Shown here: one piece after another, positions 9,351 through 19,223 of the stretch
Layout of the letters: the number at the start of each line of letters is the position of its first letter
Numbering within the stretch: the first letter of the stretch is position 1
Assembly (NCBI GenBank): GCA_018398585.1
Contig: JAGTTD010000016.1
Span: 28,877,212 to 28,941,211, forward strand
Reading direction: 5' to 3'
Source of the DNA: Simmondsia chinensis
Taxonomy: Eukaryota; Streptophyta; Magnoliopsida; Caryophyllales; Simmondsiaceae
Length of the DNA: 64,000 nucleotides
Notes under the pieces: model-generated
What the model saw: only the letters and a program-made list of their open reading frames with translations
Told to the model about the DNA's origin: nothing
The model's database searches: none
Position numbers and translations under genes: made by a program

Positions 9351-12300
9351 TTAGGCATTCATGATCTCTGTCATATCATTAAACTCAGCCAAACATTCAT
9401 GAGGATTGGAATGAAAATAGTCCTCGAGCTTGGGTTTTCCAGGAATCTCCATCCTTCTCTTCGGACCGCCCATTCGATCCTTGTGAGCTCGCTTCACCAT
9501 GAGCGAGAATTCGTCATGGCTCAACGAGCCATTGTTGTATCGATCGATCAGCTTGACCAACATGCTCCTGTCTAAGTTAATCGTCTTCCTATGCCCTAAA
9601 AATCTGCAAAAACCGTGACACGCAAAAAATAACACAATAATTATCTATCACCTGGGTACTGTAAGATTTTCCATTGTATGCGTGGAATCAAGTGGAGACC
9701 TTTACGTGATAGAAAACCATGACTTGATTCCATGGTTGCATTTATGCACATTTACGTACCTTCGATGCCCTTCGACTAACTTGGCCATGTTCCCTCCATA
9801 AGTCGCAATGAAGATATCGCTCTCGATTGCAACAAGGTAATCCAATGCCGCCATCTGCGATGAATGGTTCGCGAATCTTGATAAATCTGACGAGGACAGT
9901 AGTGTCTCCTTCTTCACCTGTGCCCCCCATAACCCGGTACATAAGCAACAACAATAACAATACTGTTGGGAAAAATTCACACATTCAAGCACAATGGAAG
10001 CAAAAAATCAACAAAAAACAGAGAAAATCAATACACGATATTTTTACGTGGAAACCCACTCTCAATTAGAGGGTAAAACCATAGGACCCAAAGGGGTACC
10101 AAATCCAGTATGAAATTTAGGAATTACAATCTCCAATTGAAACCCCCAAACCCATATTACAATCGATCTCTACAAATGTGACTATTGCACGGTAAGTCAC
10201 CAACTCTCTTCCAATGTAGCTTTGCACGACAAGCCACCAGCCCTTCCACAACGCAGCTTTGGTAAGAGGAAGCTACAAAAACTCTCTCAACACTCAATCA
10301 AAGCACCCGAGCATGGCTCCCTTTATACTCGGGTGCACCACCCTCACAAACAGACACAAAAACTCACAACTTACACAAACAAAACACTCAACAATCATTT
10401 TCACTCATTTTCTCCCCCCTACCCGGGTGCCCCCCGGGCACCCCTTTACAACACCCAGCTCTTCTCTACGTTTTTCTCTCTATCTCTTTTTCTCTCTACT
10501 CTACTCTACACTCCACAACACATCATTTTATAACAAGACACCAAAACAAAGGATGACACAAGACATATTAGTTTACTTGTTGAAGTAAACTTTCCAACCT
10601 ATACCTATACCCTATAACTTATACAAGTGAACTTCCTATTTTTCTTTTTCTTCTTTTCTTCTCATTTTACATATAATTAATTTTGAGGTAAAAAATATAC
10701 CCAACAAATGCTCTAAGCCTTTTCCACTGAGTAGGATTATGACAACAATGATCCTAAAGAAAACAACAATTCAGCCAAAAAAATCCTAGAATATAAATCA
10801 AAAACCGTTAAAGGACTCCTACATATGAGTCTATAAGAGAGGAGATCAACATATAAAGTTCAATGATCTACTCCATCTAATATCAATCGGTTCCTTCATG
10901 ATAAAACTGTACTCAGGGTAGGCCCGATGAAATTTTATGGAAACGAACCAAGTTAGGAACAGATGAAGCAAGAGTAGCAAGTCTGCTAGCACCCCCATAA
11001 ATTTCACCAGCTGCTATATAAATTTGAAAATGAGGATGGATTCCAAGTGCCTTTAATGCAATTGCAGTTTCTTCTGGTGTTAAAGGACATAACCCTGCTT
11101 TCCTGTTCTCTCTCGCGTTTATTTCCTTCTCTTTCCACCACGGATACGCATATCTGTACTCAAAAAATAAAAAAGGTGATTCGATTATCCAATTCTCTTG
11201 ACAAAAATAAAATTTTCGTGGGTATTTTGAATAAAATTTTCCTGGGTATTTTGTGGTTTATGAAGGGTAATTCGTTCAGTGTGTCAATTTAGTTCTTATG
11301 TCGGTTTCCTGTGATGTTTATTGTTTTTGTTAAGAATATGCCATACACATGCCTATGCGTGTGTATTGATTGAGCTGAGTAGAGCTTGCGCTTGTAAGAT
11401 TGGAGTCTGTGCTTGTCAGTATTGAGTTTACCTCAAAATTTGCTCCGAGCTTGAGCTTGACTTGTCATAGGGATCGGCGTAGCTTGGTAGAGCTCGAACT
11501 AGGGTCAGTGATCTTTGAGCTAAACTTGCCTTATTTAGGCCCATGTAAGTTTAATCTAGGCTCTTTTGAGCTCTTTCAGGCTTGAAGTTGGCTCAATCAG
11601 GTGTATTTAGGATAATAAATTGCATTAATATAGATAGGCTCCTTTAGGCTTGTTTAGACTCGTGAACTTTCAACCTCGAGCTTTACTAGGCTCGGGCTAG
11701 AATCTTTAAGCTACACAAGCTGGCTTAGCTTATGTCCAGCTTGAAACAAAATGAGCTTTTCAAGCTTTATGACGAGTCAATTACTCGACTCTTTTACTCC
11801 ATTATATGCGCACCTCATGGCTGTTAACTCCTGCACCTCAGTGTCATTACATCCTTCTGTGCACCCTGAGAACGCTAACATGTCCATCTCATACCTTAAT
11901 TTTAAAAGAAAATCACTTGTCAGTCTAACAACAAATCTAGTGAAACACTGCTCCATCTAATACTATTCAAAAATAGACCGCACTTGAATGTACATATGAA
12001 TCTCAATGCAAACTCTATGGATCAGGCCCGGGCCTTGAAAAGTTTCACATACCTAAGGTGAAGAACCAAAAAAGGGCCATTTTCCCGTAGAATGCTAATA
12101 ATCCTCTTGCCCACTTCCTCTATTGCTGGTGTGAATCTCAGTGACTTGTAGTTTACCCGGCACCGGAATTTTTGAACATCGATCGAGATTCCATTGTTGG
12201 CAAGCCGACAATCGGTTTTACCGAAGTGTACAACCGTGTACTTTTTGATTCGGGGCAAAACCTAGTACGGTATGATTAGAGATTAGTCGTCTTTTTGGTG

Positions 12301-12609
12301 AGCTATCGACTTTAAATGTCTTGGAAGGACAGTAGGTTAGAAAAAAATGAATAAAAGAGCAACATGTTTCGTAAAGGCGAACGTGTTCTAAAAAAATCAA
12401 GAGGACCAATATGAATTTTCATTGTCGAAGAACTAACTGTGATGCTAAAAGGGGATCTGAGACGAGAGAGACAGAGGAGGGTCATGTCCAGTCAACAAAA
12501 ATTTAAATTCATATTTTCGGTCTTAACCGTTATATAAGGAACATGTCATTATTACAGCCTACGAATTTGCTTTCAGACGTCGTCGTTGGTGACATTAATG
12601 CCTGTTTTA

Positions 12610-12641
<32 letters not shown>

Positions 12642-15099
12642 CCTTTGGTTCCTTTTCATATAATTATAAAACGCGTTATCTTTCTTTTTCTCGTCTTCGT
12701 GTATGTAGATAGGCGAAAAAAAAGAGAAAGGGATAGAACGTACAACGTTGTAGTAATATGACATGTTGGACCAGCTGATGGGGGGCAGGGAGAGAAGCCT
12801 CTTTCTCTTGAGGTTGGAGGGTAGCTCTTTTAGTATATGAACCTCGTCTTTGAGAGAATTTATGAAGTAATCCACATCAAATATATCTTCAAATTCATTG
12901 TTTTATTTTCCGAAAAAACACTTCGGTTTAGAGTTAATTACAGTCGGAAAAAAGGGTATTATGTTAAGGAAATAAGAAGGATATTGATATAATAGTTGGT
13001 TGACAAAAGCTGATTGGAATGACGAAAAACTGATATGGTAGGCTTGTTTTTGAACCCCGGGTCAACTTTTTGATGTCCCAATCAACTTTGTAATACTAGC
13101 TGGTTGTCGAATCGATGCTCTTGTTGTTTTGAAACTTGGGTTGTAAATGAGTCGAGGAAAGAATGAGCTTAATCACTAGCATTTTGCTTGACTCGAGCTT
13201 GTAGCTTGAAGCTGTTCGAGTCAAGCCTTGAAACGCTTGAGCTCGAACTTCATCTTGAGCTTGAACTTTGCTCAAGGCTCTTCAAGGGATTTTATGCTTG
13301 AAAACCTAGCTCGACAACCTTTGAACTGAGCTTACACTGACTTAGGCTGAAGTTGGGTTTAATTAAGCTAAAGCTTATCACATTTAGGCACTCTTAGATT
13401 CATAATTCAACTCGAGACTCGAGATTAGTTCATTTAGGTCTTTCAAGCTGTTCAACCATGATTTGCCAAGACTTATACGCTGGTCCAACTTATTTACATC
13501 CTAAATAAAAAATATATATTATTTTTCATATAATTTTGTGAAACATAACGCCGATTGTTTTAGGGATGAAACAGAGCAAGTGACATACCTTTGGTCATTC
13601 CAGAAGGAGGCTTTATCGAGTTCGGGTACAATGAGGGTGACGTTCAAGTATCTTGCAATTGTAACCATGTCGCATATCTGTTATGGGAAAAACCTCAAAT
13701 ATTAGATAATTTAGACTGAAACCCAAAACTAAAAAAAATTATTATTTGGTATGATATTCAATATGATGTCTGAACCGTTATTTGCCTTTAATTCAATTCG
13801 ATTACATCATATGTCCAATCCTAGGAAGGCTGTAATCGGGTTGAGTCAACTTGAGTGATCCAAATCTATTTGAGCTCTAATTTATTAAACCCTTGTTAGA
13901 ACTCTTTTCGAGTATTTAAACATGCTCGAAACCCATATTTGGTTTAGTATTCGAGTACTCAACTTGACTCGATTGCTCGACTATTCTTTATACATAATAA
14001 TACTACAGATAACCATAAATTTACAAGTACATTTAAGGACCAACACAAAAGTTCAAGTTCAGAGGAGAGGCCAGAGATACATCTATAAAACAAAATGACA
14101 ATTTTACCTTAACATACTCGAGTATGTTAAACGAGTCACTTAATGGATAAGTGACGAATGAGTTACGTAGTTTGCTACTCAACTCGTACTCCTTCATTAT
14201 TCGTGTAATATTTGATACTCAAACTCAAGTTACCGATCAAGTTCGAACTAAGATATATCTAGGCTACTGATGAGGTACTCACCGATATATGTCCGTTGTT
14301 TTAGTGAATATACTCCAAAATTGTTTTCGTTTTTATTTTTATTTTTATATTGAACTCGCTCCTTATGACCTTCAGTATCTTATCGATATTGTGATTATCG
14401 GGAAAAAAAAGGCATACCCCAGCTCGCATTTGATTAAGTCCACCGTTGCTGGAAACCATGAGATATCCATTGTTCTTGTATATCTCTGCAAAATGTATGT
14501 CGAGTTTTCAAGGTAATTTTATGACTCCCATTCTTTATAAGTCACATCGTTACTCTGACTATAACAATTTGTCCTATATGTCGGTACATTTGTCATATTT
14601 TTGACTTTCATTCAACTTCAAATAATATTTTCTCATTTTTCATTTTATAGATATTTTCAGTGGTTGATTAGTAACATCTTTTAATTATTCACTTCTAATT
14701 TAGAAGCATAATCACAAACATAAAAAGGTTCTTAGGTTGTATTAGAAATGATAGGACTACGTCAAACAATCACCGCTCCAACTATACAAAAGCGTGTTCC
14801 TTGTACTTTATCTCGTTTTTTTCAGTTTGCCCATTTTATATTGATGCTGGAAATCAATAAGAAAGACAGAACGTAGAAAAATACTCACTTGGAGCCGGAG
14901 AGAAACCACGTGGAGAGGACAAGCATGAAAAAAACTTAGCCACCCGCATCTCACTCAAAAACACTAACTGCAAAGCACACGCCCACACCACCACCGTCGC
15001 CACCACTCGCATCACCCGAGCCACCCTAGACCGACCTACCATTGACTTCTTCATATAACATTTCAGTATATAATGTTTGACTGCCATCTCCTCAAACAT
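9351..15099 (-). CDS. O-fucosyltransferase / GT106-like glycosyltransferase (9 exons)
   Basis: Exons read on the minus strand: 14889-15099, 14418-14485, 13589-13677, 12744-12897, 12053-12261, 11814-11894, 10949-11153, 9760-9917, 9351-9603. Phases all agree and give 475 residues, normal for the plant PF10250 family (Golgi type II glycosyltransferases, including protein O-fucosyltransferases and RG-I rhamnosyltransferases). Exon 1 encodes a basic stretch and a membrane anchor ([17 protein letters not shown]). Family motifs follow in order: [124 protein letters not shown]. All splice sites are GT-AG except the exon 4 acceptor, where the conserved start at 12897 is preceded by AA and not AG. ATGs at 15099, 15087 and 15054 are possible starts. 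Whether fucose or rhamnose is moved cannot be told. The splice defect makes a pseudogene possible. Confidence 0.82.
9964..10706 (+). mobile_element. Solo copia-type LTR in intron 7 of the O-fucosyltransferase
   Basis: The unit starts TGTTGGG and ends CCCAACA, is 743 bases long, and is flanked by similar 5-mers (AATAC, AATGC). It holds a TATA-like TTTATACTCGG at 10321 and repeated GTCACCA...CTTCCAATGTAGCTT blocks near 10190-10270. The same blocks occur in the LTR at 38332-38896, so the two are related. No internal region or second LTR is present, as expected after LTR-LTR recombination. Confidence 0.7.
11360..11745. repeat. GCTCGAG/AGGCTTG-rich repeat (intron 6)
   Basis: Degenerate units such as GAGCTTGCGCTTG, TAGAGCTCGAACT and TTTAGGCTTGTTTAG fill the stretch, like the repeat at 5560-5895. 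It lies in an intron of the O-fucosyltransferase gene. Confidence 0.5.
12617..12642. repeat. Poly-T tract in intron 4
   Basis: A T-run of about 25 bases lies inside the intron between exons 4 and 5 of the O-fucosyltransferase. It could be the remnant of a retroposon tail or simple slippage. Confidence 0.6.
13140..13500. repeat. GCTCGAG-rich repeat (intron 3)
   Basis: Same degenerate GAGCTTGA/CTCGAGCTT repeat as elsewhere in the window, inside the intron between exons 3 and 4. Confidence 0.5.
13840..14280. repeat. CTCGAGT/TCGAGTA-rich repeat (intron 2)
   Basis: Degenerate units (ACTCGAGTATG, TTCGAGTATTT, ACTCAACTCG) fill the intron between exons 2 and 3. The units are related in style to the other GCTCGAG repeats but more diverged. 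Confidence 0.4.
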
Positions 15100-15116
15100 A
15101 TCAACTAACCCGGAGT

Positions 15117-15430
15117 AGGGGCTTGTTCGGCCTAAACTTCTTTTCTAGAGAAAAAAAAAGAAGAAGAAGTGCTTTTTAATTTCTTAAAAAATCTTTGCAG
15201 ATTTTAAGAGTGTTTAGCCATAAAACAAAAATACTTTTCAGTAAAAGAAGTTCTATTTCTACTTTTAAATAAAAGCACGTAAATAGTGCTTCTGTTTTAG
15301 AGCAGAAGTATAAGCGAAAACTAATAGTTTGTCATATTAAAAACACACCTATTGCAAACACTCTTTGCGAAAGTGTTTCTAATAAAAACGCTTATAAAAA
15401 ACAGTTTTTTCATACCTTGACAAAACAGAC
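15117..15430. mobile_element. hAT-like MITE upstream of the O-fucosyltransferase
   Basis: The left end, GGGGCTTGTTCGGCC, and the right end, near CTTGACAAAACAGACC, enclose an A+T-rich body with inverted AGAAGT...ACTTCT blocks. This is the style of plant hAT MITEs. The target duplication is not clear, so boundaries are approximate. Confidence 0.4.
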
Positions 15431-15852
15431 CAATTCTTTTCTTCCCGAGTTGAATAAAAACAGACCCGGTGGTGCTTGTCGAGGAGGAGCCGATGGCGGG
15501 AGTGGCCGGAGCACGATGGCTAGGTAGGGAGAGTTGATAGGCGATTTTATAGGGTCTACAAAATATTTAAAAGTAAAAGAGGGAGGAAACTTGCATATTT
15601 AAAATATATGAAGTGATATAATATAAGATAAATTAATGAAATGAAAAAGCCACGTGGAGTGGGGTTAAAATTTTAGAGGCATATGTTAGTTATGTCAGTT
15701 AAAATTACGATGGAGTTCACGTTATTAATTTAAAGAGATACGCCGTTGAAACTGAAAATTTAAATGGATTCCATGCATGAAACACTCTTACTCCCTACCA
15801 TTTTTATGAGTAAATCGTAGAAGAAAAGGGGGGCTATATATATATATATATA

Positions 15853-16152
15853 GGGTGACGTTCTTATAAGAGGGTAAGAGTATGAGAGGAGTCAATTTTG
15901 GCTCTCTATTGTAATGGATGGCCAAGATTTGTCGGACACTAAAAAAAAAATAACAATTTACGGTCAAGATTTGTTGAGATTGAAAAAAAAAATAATTTCC
16001 TTCTCTTACCCTTTCTTTCCTTCTGCCCCATGAAGGGGCGTGGACCGTAAATTGTTATTTTTTTTTTTAGTGTCCAATAAATCTTGGCCGTCCATTATAA
16101 TGGAGGGTCAGGATTGGTCTCTGTCATGCTCTCACCATTTCATAAGAATGCC
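15853..16152. mobile_element. MITE of the GGTGGCGTTCTTAT family (copy A)
   Basis: The left arm (GGGTGACGTTCTTATAAGAG..., ATTGTAATGGATGGCCAAGAT) and the right arm (ATCTTGGCCGTCCATTATAAT, CATAAGAATGCC) form inverted repeats of about 100 bases. The element sits in a TA microsatellite, as do the other copies. No coding capacity. Confidence 0.75.
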
Positions 16153-16159
16153 ATATATA

Positions 16160-16452
16160 TATATATGTATGAGAAGGTGAGAGCGTAAGAAGGGCAAATC
16201 ATGTCCTTCCATTGTAATGGACGACTAAGATTTATTGGACACTAAAAAAAAAAAAATAACAATTTACGGCCCATATCCTTTCATGGGGCAGAAGGAAAGA
16301 AGGGGTAAGAAGGAAATTATTTTTTTTTAATACTCAACAAATCTTGGCCACAAATTATTTTTTTTAATGTCTAACAAATTTTAGCCATCCATTATAATAG
16401 AGGGTTAGAATTCGCCCCTCTCACGCTCTCACCTTCTCATAAGAACGCCACC
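16160..16452. mobile_element. MITE of the GGTGGCGTTCTTAT family (copy B)
   Basis: Adjacent to copy A and sharing a TA tract. The left end is shortened (starts near GAGAAGGTGAGAGCG); the right end, CATAAGAACGCCACC, is complete. The internal segment with CCTTTCATGGGGCAGAAGG is inverted relative to copy A. Confidence 0.7.
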
Positions 16453-17283
16453 CTATATATAAAATTAATTTCTCCAATCTCACAAAGTTTGTTATCAAAT
16501 CACGAAAAGAAGAATCCATTTTTATGAACATGCAAATAAGTTTTAAGATTGTTAGGAAAATTAATCAAAAAACGGGTATAATAATCATGACGGCTTTAAT
16601 GCGTGTAGTGAACCGCTGTCATTAAGAATGATTTCATCCTTACCGAAATAGTCTCGGGATACAATGAAACCAACACACAAATTGGGAATGAGTGTAGAGA
16701 AGATGAATTTCCGAGATAAAAGAAGAAGAAGAGAATGATAAAATGTTGTTAGTACATATCAATCTTTAAAAGGGGAGGGATATCTATTATTTTTGAGGTA
16801 TCTTTTTGAAGAAACACATCTTTTCACTTGAAGAGACACACCTCTTTACAAATACGTTTACATTGTATCATATAGAATTCGTTATTTTGAAAATATACTA
16901 ACACGATTTATATTATATGTGTTCATATACGTTTACATTGTATCACACACAAGTCGTTACTTCTCAAACTATAAATGATAGTATAAGGTAAAAACAAACT
17001 TATAATAGAAATCATTAAGACGTTCAGATAACTACTTGGATTGCTTGAATTTTTTAACGTCCATGAGTGCAATCGCAAAATAAGTTAATAAAATATTAAT
17101 TTTATAATATAATAATTTTGACCATATTATTTTTAATGCTTAATTAAGCTCGTTATATTATTTGGTCGTGACTGTACGTTTCGATTTCCCGGAGTTCTTT
17201 ATGCTGCTCCTGCGGGCCAAGTTAACCCAAACACTACCTCAATACCCACCAAATCAATTTCCTCCCCCAATGTATGTATATAT
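16453..17283. other. A+T-rich spacer, nothing recognised
   Basis: No gene, RNA or complete repeat is recognised. TA microsatellites lie at the edges. Confidence 0.4.
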
Positions 17284-17838
17284 GGTATCGTTCTTACGAG
17301 AAGATGCGAGCATGAGAGGAGTGAATCCTAACCCTCCATTGTAATGGACGGCCGAGATTTATTGAACATTAAAAAATAAAAAAATTAATAATTTACGACC
17401 TATACCTCTTCATGGGACACCAACACGCCTCACCGGATCCCATTAGAACTCCGAAGTTAAGCGTGTTTGGGCAAGAATAGTACCAGGATGGGTGACCTCC
17501 TGGGAAGTCCTCACCCTCTGGTTGGGGACACTGGGAAACAGCCTCTCTTCAGGTTAACACCCTGAAGGGGGAAGGCTGCGTACATCCGCTCCCCCCCCCC
17601 CCCCCCCGACCCTGCATAGGCGGGAGCCCTTGAGGCACTGGGTATGTTCCTTACCTCTTCATGGGACAGAAAGAAAGAAGGAGAAAGGGAAGTAAATTAT
17701 TTTTTTTTCAAAACTCAACAAATCTTGACCATAAATATTTTTTTTTTTTTAATATTCAACAAATCTTGGCCGTCCATTCCAATAGAGAGTCGGGATTCAC
17801 TCCTTTTACGCTCTTACCCTCTCATAAAAATGCTACCC
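17284..17838. mobile_element. MITE of the GGTGGCGTTCTTAT family (copy C), split by a SINE
   Basis: The left half (17284-17419) and right half (17652-17838) match copies A and E. A 5S-headed SINE is inserted between them. The right arm ends CTCATAAAAATGCTACC in a TA and then CA microsatellite. Confidence 0.78.
17420..17651 (+). mobile_element. 5S-rRNA-headed SINE (copy 2), with perfect target duplication
   Basis: This is the best-bounded copy. A perfect 17-base duplication, TACCTCTTCATGGGACA, lies at 17403-17419 and 17652-17668. The 232-base element has a 5S rRNA head (17434-17515: CCGGATCCCATTAGAACTCC, the A box AAGTTAAGCGTGTTTGGGC, and the C-box GATGGGTGACCTCCTGGG) joined to an Au-type body (GGAAACAGCCTCTC, GGAAGGCTGCGTACATC, GACCCTGCATAGGCGGGAGC, AGGCACTGGG). 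A run of about 17 C lies at 17591-17607. Pol III transcription from the 5S internal promoter is expected from family knowledge. Confidence 0.88.
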
Positions 17839-17849
17839 TATATATATAT

Positions 17850-17958
17850 ACACACACACACACACACATACCTATGGCATGATTCACATAAGAGGGTGAC
17901 AGATGAAAGGAAAGATTATGAACCTTTAGATCTAAATCAAGAAAATCTAAATCATTCA

Positions 17959-18011
<53 letters not shown>

Positions 18012-18012
18012 G
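17850..18012. repeat. TA, CA and GA microsatellites
   Basis: A (TA)n(CA)n tract at 17840-17868 and a (TA)n(GA)n tract at 17964-18012 flank a short plain segment. Confidence 0.85.
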
Positions 18013-18059
18013 GGAACGCAATAATTTACCAGGTAAAATCACCATCTTACAAATAGGGG

Positions 18060-18540
18060 TGTAAACAAGCAGAGTATACCTTGTTCTCAAGTTTTATAAG
18101 TCTTATAAAGCTCAAGTTAGAGTTAAGCTTTTATTGAGCTTTCACACCTTTATTCGAACTAGGTATGATGAGTATTAGTGTTCAATGCTCGACTCCTTAG
18201 CTTTATCAAGCCTAGTCAAACTCGTTATTGAGTTGAATCAAGCGAATAATCAAACTGAAGTAACTATTGAGTGGAGCTCGCAACTAAACTTAGCAATTCT
18301 AATTACCATATATCGAGCTGCTAACAAGGCCTTAACAAGCTCTTAGCAAGCTCTTATCAAACTGTCCGTAAAAGTTAGAGTTGAGCACCCCTCGTTTGAA
18401 CTCGGCTTGTTAAGCTTATTGAATCATGCTCAAACTTAGCTTAATAAGCTATGGAGCTCCAAAACAAACATGAACAAACCCTAAAGGACTTCAAACATGA
18501 ATACTTTATCGAACATTTGGTTGTGTACACCCCTACTCGG
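18060..18540. repeat. GAGCTT/AGCTCGA-rich repeat
   Basis: Degenerate CTCGTT/GAGCTTTC/AAGCTC units run through the stretch, like the repeats at 5560-5895 and 28650-28925, ending near ACACCCCTACTCGG. Not coding. Confidence 0.45.
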
Positions 18541-18995
18541 GGAAACAAGAAAAGGTGAACTGACACCCAAAACCTCATGTTCCAATCTTGCACTTCATGA
18601 GCAATAACATGGATTGGTAGGGATTACATGGGAGATCAGAGTATGAGCTTCAGATCCAAGACGAGCTTCAGATCCAAGACCTCTAGTTTAGGGTTAGTAG
18701 TCTCAGCATTATACCAACTTCACCAGCTAGTAAGCAACAAAACAACGTAACTTTCGATTTGACATGCAAAACATTTTAAACGTGTTTTTCACCTTATTTC
18801 AATATCTAATCACTATATATCGTGTACACGGATGGATACTCAAATTGTGTATATGCAATGGCTAAAACTGCTGAATAAGAGCTTCAGCCATAATTTCTTG
18901 CATCCTTATAGGCTTGCAATCGAAGTAATTCGCTCTATTTTTAATTTCATCAAACACACCCGCACTGTCAGACTATTGGGTTTATGTCAATTAGA
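18541..18995. other. Spacer left of the L1 LINE
   Basis: A short direct duplication (GAGCTTCAGATCCAAGAC, twice) lies at 18650-18680. Otherwise nothing is recognised. Confidence 0.4.
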
Positions 18996-19223
18996 TTCTT
19001 TAATACAATCCTTTTTTTTTTTTGATAATTGAACATTCATTAATCAAAACAAATTTACACGCGTCCAAACAATTTGTTGGACAAAACAAAACATCAAAGC
19101 TATCCAACCTATACAAAATGTGGATAAACATGTACAACAAAAGGAGGACCATCCATGAAATACAAGACTCCTCAGTTAATTATAGATAAACTATTGTAAC
19201 CAAGCAATCAATGGGGAGTTCCT

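Noticed and set aside
17430..17520. 5S rRNA gene
   Set aside because: The 5S-like part is incomplete at its 5' end, fused to a SINE body, and flanked by a target duplication; the other six copies show the same fusion. They are SINE heads, not rRNA genes.
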